From positions 1,302,001 through 1,366,000 of the forward strand of contig NZ_JADWYI010000001.1 of assembly GCF_016904885.1 (NCBI RefSeq): 64,000 bases of DNA, given 5' to 3'. Below, piece after piece: positions 7,676-17,300 of the stretch (positions are counted from its first letter, which is position 1; each line of letters opens with the position of its first letter). This DNA is from Archangium primigenium (lineage in GTDB: Bacteria > Myxococcota > Myxococcia > Myxococcales > Myxococcaceae). The notes below the pieces were generated by a model, which saw only the letters and a program-made list of their open reading frames with translations, did no database searches and was not told where the DNA came from. The position numbers and the translations under genes are program-made.

Positions 7676-9865
7676 TCAGGACGGGGTGCCGCTGGCCTGG
7701 CGCAAGGCGGGCGAGGCCCCCGCGGACTCGTCCGCGGGCACCACGGCCTCCTCGGGCCGGGGCTGGCGCACGACGAGCAGGGACAGCTTGGAGTCGCGCA
7801 CGATGCGCTCGCGGTGCAGCCCGAAGAGGTGGCCCTCGAGGCCCCACTCGGCGCCCACGCCCACCACCACCAGCTCGTAGCCGCCCGTGGCCGCCTCGGC
7901 GAGCACGGCGTCCTCGGGCGAGGCATGCGCCACGACCTTGAAGTGCACGCCGCCGGAGGACTCGGGGAAGAGCTCCTGCACGAGCGTGAGCGAGGTGGGC
8001 CGGCCGTGGGGCAGCGCGGGCGACGTCACGTGCAGCACCGTCACCTCCACGCCGGCGCACGAGCGCAGCCGCCGCGCGAGCCCCAGCGCCGCCCGGTCAT
8101 GCCGGCTGCCGTTGAAGGGCACGAGCACCCGGCGCACCGCGCGCAGGCCCCGGTCCACCAGCACCGCCACGTCCGCGCTCGCCTCGCGCATCACCTCGTG
8201 CACGGTGCCGCCGAGCACCGTCTGGCCGAAGAGCGGCTTGTGCCAGCCGAGCACGATGAGGTCCGCCTTCTTGGCCTCGGCGGTGCGGCAGATGTCGAGC
8301 GCGGGCTCGGCGGACATGAAGGACAGGGGCCGCACCTCCAGGCCCGTCTTGCGCGCCTGCTCCACGATGGGCGCCATGGGGCCGGGCTCGTCCGCGCGCG
8401 GCTGGCCCCGGGACTCGGGCGTGTTGCGCAGCAGGAAGGAGGCGCGCTCGGAGGGCGGGATGAGGTGCAGGGCGTAGAGCTCCGAGGGGTACTGGGCCCC
8501 CCCGGTGAGCGCCTGGCCGAGCGTCACCATGCCCGGGCCCGTCTGCCCGTGGGACACGCAGAACAGCAGCCGGAAGGGCGCGGGGGCGTCGGGCGTGAGC
8601 GGCACCGGCACGGCGCGCTCCAGGGCCAGCTCCTCGGGCGGGTAGATGACGCGCAGGAGCGGCGTGGTGAGGAACGTGGTGACGAGCGCCATCACCACCA
8701 TCATGGTGAAGAGCGTGGGCGAGATGACGCCCAGGTCCAGGCCCAGGTTGAGCACGATGAGCTCCATGAGCCCGCGCGTGTTCATCAGCACGCCGATGGC
8801 GCCCGCCTCGCGCCAGCTCGAGCCGGTGTAGCGCGCCGCCAGGGCGCTGCCGCCGAACTTGCCCAGGCACGCCAGCAGGATGATGAGCCCGCACATGGCC
8901 CAGTTCTCCGGCGTGTTGAGCAGGCCAATCTGGGTGCGCAGGCCGCTGAAGGCGAAGAACAGCGGCAAGAGCAGCACCACCGCCACGTCCTCCAGCTTCT
9001 CCGCCAGCGCCTCGGCCAGGCCGCCCTCCTTGGGGATGATGGCGCCAAAGAGGAACGAGCCGAACAGCGCGTGGATGCCGATCATCTCCGTGGCCAGCGC
9101 CGAGGCGAGCAGCATGAGCAGCGTGAGCGCCATGACGCCCTGATTGAGCCCCTCGCGGCTGGCCACGCGCGCGCCCAGCCGGGCGAGGAACGGGCGCACC
9201 CCCGCGAGCATGAAGGCGATGTAGCCCAGGGCGATGAGCGTGGTGAGCGCCGCCTGCATCGGGTGGGTGGCGCGCACGATGGACACCACGAACGCGAGCA
9301 GGCACCACGCCGTCACGTCGTCCACCGCCGCGCAGGTGATGGCGAGCGCCCCCACCTTGGAGTGCATCAGCCGCCGCTCGGTGAGGATGCGCGCGAGCAC
9401 CGGGAACGCCGTGATGCTCATCGCCACGCCCATGAACAGCACGAACGAGGAGAAGGGCACCGACGCCTCGCTCAGCCGCGGGTAGAACCAGTAGGCGGCC
9501 CCCGCGCCCAGCGCGAACGGCGCCACGATGCTCGTGTGGCTGATGACCACCGACGCGTGCCCCCGGCCCCGCAGCAGCCGGGGATCCAGCTCCAGTCCGA
9601 TGAGGAACATGAAGAGGATGAGGCCCACCTGGCTGATCATCTTGAGCACCGGCGTGGAACTCGCCGGGAAGAGCGTGTCCATCGCCTCCGGCCACAGCCA
9701 GCCGAGCAGCGACGGGCCCAGGAGGATGCCCGCGAGCACCTCCGCGATGACCAGCGGCTGGCCCATCCACCGCATGCCCCGCCCGAGCAGCCGGGACAGC
9801 CCGATGATGACGATGAACTGCACGAGCAGCAGACCGACCGCACTGAGCGTCATGCCGTGATGCAT
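7676..9865 (-). CDS. CPA2-type cation/proton antiporter with universal-stress-like C-terminal domain
   Basis: Inner-membrane antiporter of 729 residues. The first 400 residues or so contain about 12 hydrophobic segments of the Na_H_Exchanger fold, including a double aspartate, AAVDDVTAWCLLA, typical of electrogenic antiporters. The soluble C-terminal third (about 450-729) reads as two UspA-like repeats (starting FRLLFCVSHGQTGPG and RRVLVPFNGSRHDRA). The second ends with VVVGVGAEWGLEG followed by SKLSLLVVRQ, the usual nucleotide-binding USP ending. GGAGG lies 8 bp before ATG 9865. The same-strand HTH-EIIA gene follows. Likely regulated by cytoplasmic nucleotide or stress through the USP domains (inference). 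Confidence 0.88.
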   Translation of the reverse strand: MHHGMTLSAVGLLLVQFIVIIGLSRLLGRGMRWMGQPLVIAEVLAGILLGPSLLGWLWPEAMDTLFPASSTPVLKMISQVGLILFMFLIGLELDPRLLRGRGHASVVISHTSIVAPFALGAGAAYWFYPRLSEASVPFSSFVLFMGVAMSITAFPVLARILTERRLMHSKVGALAITCAAVDDVTAWCLLAFVVSIVRATHPMQAALTTLIALGYIAFMLAGVRPFLARLGARVASREGLNQGVMALTLLMLLASALATEMIGIHALFGSFLFGAIIPKEGGLAEALAEKLEDVAVVLLLPLFFAFSGLRTQIGLLNTPENWAMCGLIILLACLGKFGGSALAARYTGSSWREAGAIGVLMNTRGLMELIVLNLGLDLGVISPTLFTMMVVMALVTTFLTTPLLRVIYPPEELALERAVPVPLTPDAPAPFRLLFCVSHGQTGPGMVTLGQALTGGAQYPSELYALHLIPPSERASFLLRNTPESRGQPRADEPGPMAPIVEQARKTGLEVRPLSFMSAEPALDICRTAEAKKADLIVLGWHKPLFGQTVLGGTVHEVMREASADVAVLVDRGLRAVRRVLVPFNGSRHDRAALGLARRLRSCAGVEVTVLHVTSPALPHGRPTSLTLVQELFPESSGGVHFKVVAHASPEDAVLAEAATGGYELVVVGVGAEWGLEGHLFGLHRERIVRDSKLSLLVVRQPRPEEAVVPADESAGASPALRQASGTPS

Positions 9866-9899
9866 CAAGAAGCCTCCGGGCAGGTGCGTTAAGTAACCG

Positions 9900-9927
9900 C
9901 TTATCAGCCGGGGCTTCGGCGCGTCAA
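9900..9927 (-). promoter_or_regulatory. sigma-70 promoter of the antiporter gene
   Basis: On the minus strand TTGACG (9927-9922) and GATAAG (9905-9900) are 16 bp apart and lie about 35 bp before ATG 9865. A Shine-Dalgarno falls inside the short leader. Confidence 0.5.
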
Positions 9928-10043
9928 CCCGCCGCGGGGGTGGGGGGGACGGTGCCGGGCCGGTGTCAACTGGCGGGCGGGGAGGGGGCGGGGCCCGCAC
10001 GTGACGCTGGAAAGGCCGGGCATTCCAGGCAAGGTGCGGCCTC

Positions 10044-11618
10044 ATGGTACGTCACGTCATCGTCGTGGGCGCGGGACCCGGAGGCTTGTCGGCGGCCATC
10101 AACCTGGCGGGGTTGGGGTTGAAGGTCACGGTGGTGGAGAAGGACGCGCGGCCCGGTGGGCGCATGAAGGGGCTCACCCTGGGTGCGTCCGGCGAGTACG
10201 CCGTGGACACCGGGCCCTCCATCCTCCAGTTGCCCGGGGTGCTCGAGAGCATCTTCACGCGCGCGGGCAAGCGCATCGCGGACTACGTGAAGCTCCAGCC
10301 CTTGGACACCAACACCCGGGTGCACTTCTGGGACGGCACCCACCTGGACACCACGCGGGACGTGGCGCGCATGGAGCGCGAGGTGGCGAAGTTCGGCCCC
10401 GACAAGGTGCCCGCCCTGCGCCGCTGGCTCGCCGAGGGCCGGGAGAAGTACCCGCTCGCGTACGCGAAGTTCATGGCCACCCAGGCGGACGGCTTCGGCT
10501 ACTACGCGCCCTGGCGGCTCTTTCCCACGCTGCGCTTCAAGCCCTGGCAGACGCTCTACTCGCACCTGGATGGCTTCTTCCACGACGACCGCATCACCTA
10601 CGCGCTCGCCTACCCCTCCAAGTACCTGGGCCTGCACCCCACCAATTGCTCCTCGGTGTTCGGCGTCATCCCCTACCTGGAGCTGGCCTTCGGCGTGTGG
10701 CACGTGGAGGGGGGCTTCCGCGCGCTCGCCCAGGGCATGATGAAGTGCGCCGAGGATCTGGGCGCCACCTTCCGCCTCAACGCCCCGGTGGAGCAGGTGC
10801 TGGTGGACTGTGGCCGGGCGGTGGGCGTGCGGCTGGCGGGCGGCGAGCGCCTGGAGGCCGACGCGGTGGTCATCAACGCGGACCTGCCCTACGCGGCCCA
10901 GAACCTGGTGCCCGCCGAGGCCCGCGAGGGCACGCGGCTCACGGACGCGGCGCTCGGGCGCGCGAAGTATTCGTGCAGCACCTTCATGGCCTACTACGGC
11001 GTGGACAAGGTCTGGGACGAGCTGCCCCACCACCTCATCTACCTGTCGGGCAGCGCGCGGCGCACGGACGCCGCGGCGCTCGAGGACCGCGCCATGGACC
11101 TGGAGGATCCGCCCTTCTACGTCTGCAACCCGTGCGTGACGGACCCGAGCGGCGCGCCCCAGGGCCACTCCACGCTGTATGTCCTGGTGCCCTCGCCCAA
11201 CACGTCGCAGGACGTGGACTGGGCCGCCACCGAGCGCGCCCTGCGCGAGCGCATCCCCACCATGCTGGAGAAGGTGGGCCTCAAGGGCGTGCGCGAGCAC
11301 ATCCGCGCCGAGCGCTACTTCACGGCGGAGACGTGGCGGGACGACTTCAACGTCTTCCGGGGCGCGGTGTTCAACCTGGCCCACACCTGGATGCAGCTCG
11401 GCCCCCTGCGGCCCCACGTGAAGAGCCCCAGCACGGAGGGGCTGTACTGGGTGGGCGGGGGCACGCACCCGGGCAGCGGCCTGCTCACCATCATGGAGAG
11501 CGCCAACATCGCCGCGGACTACCTGTCGCGCGAGGCCGGCAAGGGGCCCCTGCCGCTCTGGCCCTACGTGCCCGCCGTCGAGGAGTCGCCCTCCGAGCCC
11601 CAGGCCCGCGTGGGCTGA
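10044..11618 (+). CDS. phytoene desaturase, CrtI family
   Basis: FAD-dependent carotenoid desaturase of 524 residues, the usual CrtI length. The N-terminal Rossmann motif is VIVVGAGPGGLSAA, followed by VVEKDARPGGRM and the substrate-binding YAVDTGPSILQLP. The C-terminal flavin motif is GLYWVGGGTHPGSGLLTIMES. CrtI enzymes introduce double bonds into phytoene for carotenoid synthesis. Start at ATG 10044 with AAGGTG 7 bp upstream. It stands alone: no phytoene synthase or other crt gene is adjacent, so substrate and product are not fixed by context. Its last 55 bp overlap the convergent gene at 11564. Confidence 0.9.
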   Translation: MVRHVIVVGAGPGGLSAAINLAGLGLKVTVVEKDARPGGRMKGLTLGASGEYAVDTGPSILQLPGVLESIFTRAGKRIADYVKLQPLDTNTRVHFWDGTHLDTTRDVARMEREVAKFGPDKVPALRRWLAEGREKYPLAYAKFMATQADGFGYYAPWRLFPTLRFKPWQTLYSHLDGFFHDDRITYALAYPSKYLGLHPTNCSSVFGVIPYLELAFGVWHVEGGFRALAQGMMKCAEDLGATFRLNAPVEQVLVDCGRAVGVRLAGGERLEADAVVINADLPYAAQNLVPAEAREGTRLTDAALGRAKYSCSTFMAYYGVDKVWDELPHHLIYLSGSARRTDAAALEDRAMDLEDPPFYVCNPCVTDPSGAPQGHSTLYVLVPSPNTSQDVDWAATERALRERIPTMLEKVGLKGVREHIRAERYFTAETWRDDFNVFRGAVFNLAHTWMQLGPLRPHVKSPSTEGLYWVGGGTHPGSGLLTIMESANIAADYLSREAGKGPLPLWPYVPAVEESPSEPQARVG

Positions 11619-12043
11619 GCGCCCCGCACCCGGAGCGCCGCCTCCCACTGGCCCACCGCCTCGAGCCGGAGCGCCGCCCAGGCGAGCGCCGGCTCCCAGC
11701 GGGCCACCACCACGTGGGGCTGGGTGGGCGGCTTGAGGTGGAACACCACGCTCACGCACAGCCGCTGGAAGGGCGAGGTCACGATGAACGCCGTGCCGAG
11801 CAGCCGCTCGCGCAGCAGGCGGTCGTTCTCCTGGCACCAGGCCGCGGCCATGTGGCGGTGGCGCGCCGTCATGCCCGCCTGGCTCAGGTCGATGAGGGAC
11901 GTGAAGGCCTCGCCCCGTCCGAGGTAGCCCGTCATCCGGTCGAGGTAGTCCCGGTACTCCGCGTCCGTGGGGGTGCCCCGCGGACGCACGATCAGCAGCG
12001 GCCAGAGCGCGTCATCGAAGTGGAACGACCGGGGGCGGGTCAC
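11564..12043 (-). CDS. conserved hypothetical, STAS/SpoIIAA-like
   Basis: A 159-residue cytosolic protein. The pattern of a WPLL strand, then YRDYLDRMTGYLGRGEAFTSL and IDLSQAGM, resembles the small STAS-like proteins frequent in myxobacteria, but no catalytic motif is visible. GTG start at 12043 without a clear Shine-Dalgarno. The 3' end overlaps the end of the phytoene desaturase gene by 55 bp on the opposite strand. That is unusual but consistent, as both frames keep family-like sequence up to the overlap. Function unknown. Confidence 0.7.
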   Translation of the reverse strand: MTRPRSFHFDDALWPLLIVRPRGTPTDAEYRDYLDRMTGYLGRGEAFTSLIDLSQAGMTARHRHMAAAWCQENDRLLRERLLGTAFIVTSPFQRLCVSVVFHLKPPTQPHVVVARWEPALAWAALRLEAVGQWEAALRVRGAQPTRAWGSEGDSSTAGT

Positions 12044-12247
12044 GGGGGCGGCTCATGGTGACGGATTTGCCCCACCCAATCCACGCTCTTGGACGGGCGG
12101 ACAGGGGGCCAAGGTGCGAAGGGGGCGCAGCCCCGACCACATCCAGGACCCCTCCTGGGGCAAGCAGGCAAGACGCCCCGTGCAGGTGTGGGCTGAGACT
12201 CCCGGAGAGGCGTGCTAGAACGGGGGAACCTTCGAACACGAAAACGC

Positions 12248-13618
12248 ATGAACGAAGCGCTCCAAGTCCTGCTGACCGACGGTGTGATTGAAGAAGTCGT
12301 GGGCCGCCTCAAGAGTGGCAAGGAGGCGGACGTGTACCTCGTGCGCCACGGCGGCGAGATCGTCGCGGCCAAGATCTACAAGGAACGCGAGCACCGCAAC
12401 TTCCGCAACAACTCGGGCTACCGCGAGGGTCGCCAGGTGCGCAACAGCCGCACGGCGCGCGCCATCGCCAAGGGCAGTCGCTTTGGCGTCGCGGCGGCCG
12501 AGGATGCCTGGAAGACCGCCGAGGTGGAGGCGCTGTTCAAGCTCCACGCCGCGGGCGTGTGCGTGCCCCGCCCGGTGATGTTCTACGAGGGCGTGCTCCT
12601 CATGGAACTGGTGCTGGACCTGGAGGGCCACCCGGCGCCGCGCCTCGAGGAGGCGCAGCTCACGGCGGAGGAGGCCTCGGCGCTCTACTTCGACCTGCGC
12701 AACCAGGCCATCCGGATGCTCTGCTGTGACCTCATCCACGGCGACCTGTCCGCGTTCAACATCCTCCTGGGCAACCGGGGCGCCACCATCATCGATCTGC
12801 CCCAGGTGGTGGACGCGGCGGCCAACAGCCAGGCCGAGTTCTTCTTCAAGCGCGACGTGGAGAACCTGCGCCGCTACTTCGAGTCGGTGGACCCGGGCCT
12901 GAGCGCGCGCTCCGGAGACGCGTTCGAGATCTGGCGCGCCTACGTGCGGCGCGAGCTCACCCCGGACTTCGAGCCCACGGGCCGCTTCCAGGGCGAGGCC
13001 TCGCGCGAGCGCCGCTTCTCCGGGGGCCCGCGAGGCGGCGGCGACAACCGCGCCCCCCGTCCGCCCAACGGCAACCGCCCGCCCAACGGCAACCGTCCGC
13101 CCAACGGCAACCGCCCCCCGGGCGATCGTCCTCCCCGCCAGGACGGCGCGCCGTCCCAGGGTCCGGGCGGTCGTCCCTGGCGCAACGAGGCTCGCGGCGA
13201 CGCTCGTGGTGAGACTCGGGGCGAGCCTCGCGGCGACGTCCGGGGTGCGCCTCGGGGCGAGCCTCGTGGCGACGTCCGCGGTGCGCCTCGGGGCGAGGCC
13301 CGTGCCGCGCCTCCCTCCGCCCCGCCGCCGCCCCAGGCGCCGCGCGAGCCCCAGGGGCCGCCGCGCGAGCCCCGGCCAGGAGGACCTCGGGGTTTCAGGG
13401 AGCAACGTCCTCCCCGGGGCGATCGTCCGCCGCCGCGTGGGGGCCGGGACGCTCCGCGCCAGGGGGCAGAACCCGGACCGAGGTCCGCGGAGGCCTCGGG
13501 CGGCCAGGGCCCTCGGGGACGTCCGCCCCAGGAGCGCCGGGGCCCGGGGGGCCCTCGCGGTCCTCAGGTGTCCTACGTGCAGAAGGGCGCGTCGGGCACG
13601 CCCGAGGACGAGTCCTGA
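12248..13618 (+). CDS. RIO-type serine/threonine kinase with Arg/Gly/Pro-rich tail
   Basis: A 456-residue protein. Residues 1-250 form a RIO1-like kinase: GKEADVYLVRHGGEIVAAKIY contains the ATP-anchoring lysine, LIHGDLSAFNILL the catalytic aspartate and IIDLPQVVD the metal-binding aspartate. RIO kinases act in ribosome or RNA maturation in archaea and eukaryotes; the bacterial role is unclear. Residues about 258-456 are low complexity, with RPPNGN and RGEPRGDVRGAP repeats like RG-rich RNA-binding tails. ATG 12248 was chosen because family sequence starts at MNEAL; an in-frame GTG at 12212 is possible. It is divergent from the STAS-like gene, and the 204-bp gap holds no clear promoter. Confidence 0.88.
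   Translation: MNEALQVLLTDGVIEEVVGRLKSGKEADVYLVRHGGEIVAAKIYKEREHRNFRNNSGYREGRQVRNSRTARAIAKGSRFGVAAAEDAWKTAEVEALFKLHAAGVCVPRPVMFYEGVLLMELVLDLEGHPAPRLEEAQLTAEEASALYFDLRNQAIRMLCCDLIHGDLSAFNILLGNRGATIIDLPQVVDAAANSQAEFFFKRDVENLRRYFESVDPGLSARSGDAFEIWRAYVRRELTPDFEPTGRFQGEASRERRFSGGPRGGGDNRAPRPPNGNRPPNGNRPPNGNRPPGDRPPRQDGAPSQGPGGRPWRNEARGDARGETRGEPRGDVRGAPRGEPRGDVRGAPRGEARAAPPSAPPPPQAPREPQGPPREPRPGGPRGFREQRPPRGDRPPPRGGRDAPRQGAEPGPRSAEASGGQGPRGRPPQERRGPGGPRGPQVSYVQKGASGTPEDES
13062..13115 (+). repeat. 18-bp tandem repeat in the RIO kinase tail
   Basis: Three head-to-tail copies of an 18-bp unit (CGCCCAACGGCAACCG plus two bases) at 13062, 13080 and 13098. Each encodes the hexapeptide RPPNGN. Confidence 0.85.
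13217..13288 (+). repeat. 36-bp tandem repeat in the RIO kinase tail
   Basis: Two near-identical 36-bp units (13217-13252 and 13253-13288) encode RGEPRGDVRGAP twice. Shorter degenerate RGE/RGD units flank them. Confidence 0.85.
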
Positions 13619-13619
13619 C

Positions 13620-13787
13620 TCAGGAGTAGCGCGCGGGTTTGGTCGGCTGGCACGCCACCTCGAGAAAGGTGGTCGTGCGGCCCCGGGCCAACACCCACAG
13701 GCAGCGCAGGACGCAGGATGCTCCGAACTCCCGGTAGATGAGACCGAGGTTCTCCATCACCTCACGCCCAGTAATCACACCACGCAT
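13620..13787 (-). CDS. small protein of unknown function (55 aa)
   Basis: A 55-residue ORF beginning MRGVITGREVMENLG and ending near PARYS. AAGGAG lies 7 bp before ATG 13787, a stronger Shine-Dalgarno than most genes here. It is convergent with the RIO kinase gene, with one base between the stops. It has two cysteines in CVLRCLW, a third near the C-terminus, and a basic LARGRTT stretch. The frame is open further upstream but without a ribosome site, so the short form is preferred. No function recognised. Confidence 0.6.
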   Translation of the reverse strand: MRGVITGREVMENLGLIYREFGASCVLRCLWVLARGRTTTFLEVACQPTKPARYS

Positions 13788-14009
13788 GGCACACTCCTTC
13801 AGTGTGCCGCTTGCTTCTGCAAGCGCTTTGCCGGGCCACGTCCCTCCCTCGCGGCGGGTGCTGTTGTGCCCTGGACGCCCCAAGTCCGCTGTCCCCCATT
13901 GGCCCGTGGACGTACTTCTGCCCCAAGGTGGGAGCGGCGGCCTGGAACACTGAAGTTCCTACATGGGGCATGATGCCGCTGTCATTTTCCTTCTTCTCCG
14001 GAGTTCCCG

Positions 14010-14252
14010 ATGCGTCGTGCCGCCGTCGTCCTCGCCCTCGCCTCCGCCTTCGTCCTGGGGGGCTTCGCCCAGCAGGCCCTCGCCGAGGATCCGCCGAAGC
14101 TGGGCCAGGCGCTGGTGCACCTGCGCTACGCGCTCGGCGCGCTCAACAAGGCGCCGGCGGACAAGGGCGGCCACCGCCAGAAGGCCATCGAGCTGACCGA
14201 GAAGGCCGTCGAGGAGATCAACAAGGCCATGGCCGCCGAGCCCAAGCGCTGA
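14010..14252 (+). CDS. small secreted helical protein
   Basis: An 80-residue protein with a clear signal peptide (MRRAAVVLALASAFVLGG, predicted cleavage after QQALA). The mature part has about 55 residues in two amphipathic helices around APADKGGHRQKA. It belongs to a widespread type of small periplasmic helix-turn-helix proteins of unknown function. GGAG is upstream of ATG 14010. A hairpin follows the stop at 14261-14274, so it is probably monocistronic. Confidence 0.75.
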   Translation: MRRAAVVLALASAFVLGGFAQQALAEDPPKLGQALVHLRYALGALNKAPADKGGHRQKAIELTEKAVEEINKAMAAEPKR

Positions 14253-14260
14253 GCGGGCCC

Positions 14261-14274
14261 GGCCCGGACGGGCC
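14261..14274 (+). terminator. candidate intrinsic terminator
   Basis: GGCCC-GGAC-GGGCC hairpin directly after the stop of the small secreted protein gene, followed by TT. The stem is short but all GC. Confidence 0.4.
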
Positions 14275-14396
14275 TTGTGCGCCTGACGCGCAACTCCAGA
14301 TCCTCAGATCCCGATAATCGGCATCACAAGCACCACCCCTTCCCCTAATTCGTGCCCCTTTCCCCCGGGGCGCCCGTTCCTTCCCGAGGTTGCACC

Positions 14397-17300
14397 ATGG
14401 CGATCGACAAGACCGGTGGTTCCAAGCCCCAAATCCAGCGGCAGCCCGAGCCCAAGCCCGCGGCGCCCCCGGCCCCCCCCCGGAACACGGCGACGGGCAC
14501 TCCGGCCACGACCCGGAACGCGGCGACGGGCACCCCGGCCACGCCGGCGCGTCCCCAGACCGCCCGTCCCCCCTCGGACGGCTTCGATCGGGGCACGGCG
14601 CCCTCGTCCGCGCAGCGCAACCAGCAGCAGGCCAAGCTGGGCTCCACCACCGCGGCCACCCAGACCCAGGCGCCCACGGCCGACCAGAACCGCAACGTGC
14701 TGGACAAGCTGGGCCTGACGACCGAGGACGTGCGCAAGGCGGGCTCCGAGGCGCTGCCCCACCTGCAGCGCGCGGCCGAGTCCGTCGTCCAGGGCCGTCC
14801 CGAGGAGGCGATCGGTCACCTGCGCAGCGCGGCGTTCGCCTCGCCCGAGGTGGCCCAGAAGGCCATCAAGGGGCTCGCCCAGAACCTGCCCGAGGGCACC
14901 GCCAAGACGCTGCTGACCAATGACGCGGTGGTCAAGCAGCTCGTCACCAACAGCGATCTGCACGCCTCGGTGGGCAAGCTGCTGCAGAACCCGGCCGACA
15001 CCACGGCCCTGCGCGAGCTCGTCTCCAACGACTCGGCGCGCGACGCGGTCCTGGGCGCGCTGGGCAACGATCCCACGGTGAAGGCGCAGCTGGACAAGGT
15101 GGGCCTGACGCCGCAGGACCTCGTGGAAGTGGGCGCCGCGGCGCCGCACGTGCTGGACGCCATCGAGAAGATCTCCGCCGGCGACGTGAAGGGCGGCCTC
15201 GAGTCCATCCAGGGCGCCATCGAGGCGGCGCCGGAGCTGGCGGGCAAGATCGGCGGGAAGCTCGTCGACGCGCTGCCCCAGGGCGTGAAGGACCAGATCG
15301 CCAAGCTGGGCATCACCGAGCAGCAGCTGCGCGACGCGGGCCCGGCCCTGCCGCACCTGTACGCGGCGGCGGACGCGGCCAGCAAGGGCAACTGGGGCGA
15401 GGCGTTCAACAGCCTCAAGGAAGCGGCCGTCACGGCCAAGGATCTGTCCACGCAGGCCCTCAAGGGCCTCGCGCAGCAGCTGCCCGCGGAGCTGGGCGCG
15501 GTCAAGACGCTGCTGACGGACGACGCCTTCCTCTCGCAGGTGGTGAGCAACGGCGACCTGCACGACCAGGTCGGCAAGCTCTTCAACCCCGAGACGCGCC
15601 TGGAAGGCCTGCGTGGCCTCCTGGACAACGCGCCGGTGCGCGACGCGGCGCTCAAGGCCATCGGCAACGACCCGGGCGTGAAGGCGCAGCTGGCCAATGT
15701 GGGCCTGACGCCGCAGGACCTGGTGGAGGCGGGCGCGGCGGCCCCCCGGCTGCTGGAGGCCTTCGAGAAGATCAAGGCCGGCGACGTGAAGGGCGGCCTG
15801 GAGTCCATCCAGACGGCGATCGAGGCGGCGCCGGAGCTGGCGGGCAAGATTGGCCAGAAGCTGCTGGACGCGGTGCCCCAGGGCGTGAAGGACCAGATCG
15901 CCAAGCTGGGCATCACCGAGCAGCAGCTGCGTGACGCGGGCCCGGCGCTGCCGCACCTGTTCCAGGCGGCGCAGTCGGCCAGCGAGGGCAAGTGGGGCGA
16001 GGCGTTCGACAGCCTGAAGGAAGCGGCCATCACGGCCAAGGACCTGTCCAAGCAGGCCCTGAAGGGTCTCGCGCAGCAGCTGCCCGCCGAGATGGGCGCG
16101 GTCAAGACGCTGCTGACGGACGACGCGTTCCTCTCGCAGGTGGTGAGCAACCGGGACCTGCATGACCAGGTCGGCAAGCTCTTCAACCCCGAGACCCGCA
16201 TGGAGGGTCTGCGCGGCCTCCTGGACAACGCGCCGGTGCGCGACGCGGCGCTCAAGGCCATTGGCAACGACCCGGGCGTGAAGGCGCAGCTGGCCAATGT
16301 GGGCCTGACGCCGCAGGACCTGGTGGAGGCGGGCGCGGCGGCCCCCCGGCTGCTGGAGGCCTTCGAGAAGATCAAGGCCGGCGACGTGAAGGGCGGCCTG
16401 GAGTCCATCCAGACGGCGATCGAGGCGGCGCCGGAGCTGGCGGGCAAGATTGGCCAGAAGCTGCTGGACGCGGTGCCCCAGGGCGTGAAGGACCAGATCG
16501 CCAAGCTGGGCATCACCGAGCAGCAGCTGCGTGACGCGGGCCCGGCCTTGCCGCACCTGTTCCAGGCGGCGCAGTCGGCCAGCGAGGGCAAGTGGGGCGA
16601 GGCGTTCGACAGCCTGAAGGAAGCGGCCATCACGGCCAAGGACCTGTCCAAGCAGGCCCTCAAGGGTCTCGCGCAGCAGCTGCCCGCGGAGATGGGCGCG
16701 GTCAAGACGCTGCTGACGGACGACGCCTTCCTCTCGCAGGTGGTGAGCAACCGGGACCTGCATGACCAGGTCGGCAAGCTCTTCAACCCCGAGACCCGCA
16801 TGGAGGGCCTGCGCGGCCTGCTCGGCAACGACGCGGCGCGCGACGCGGCGCTCAAGGCGGTGGGCAACGACCCGGGCGTCACCGAGCTGCTGGGCAAGGC
16901 GGGCCTGACGCCGCAGGATCTGGTGGAGGCGGGCGCCGCGGCGCCGCACCTGTTCGACTCGGTCCAGGCGTTCGCCAACGGTGACATCGACGCGGGCATC
17001 GCCGCGCTGGGCAAGGCGGCCGAGGCGGCGCCGCAGCTGCTCGACAAGATCGGCCAGAAGATCGTGGCCCAGCTGCCCGAGGGCCTGCGCAACAGCATCA
17101 GCGAGCTGGGCATCACCCCGTCGGATCTGCTCCAGGCGGGCAAGGCGCTGCCGGACCTGCTGCGCGCGGGCCAGGCGCTGGGCCAGGGCGACTTCCGCGT
17201 GGCGCTCTCCAGCCTCCGGGACGCCGCGGGCAAGATCCCCCCGGCCCTCATCGAGAAGGCCATCACCACCACGGCGGCCAAGCTGCCCGAGGTGGGTGAC

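Noticed and set aside
15061-16860. Possible CRISPR or satellite array
   Set aside because: The 600-bp units are in-frame coding repeats of one protein, without short repeats and unique spacers.
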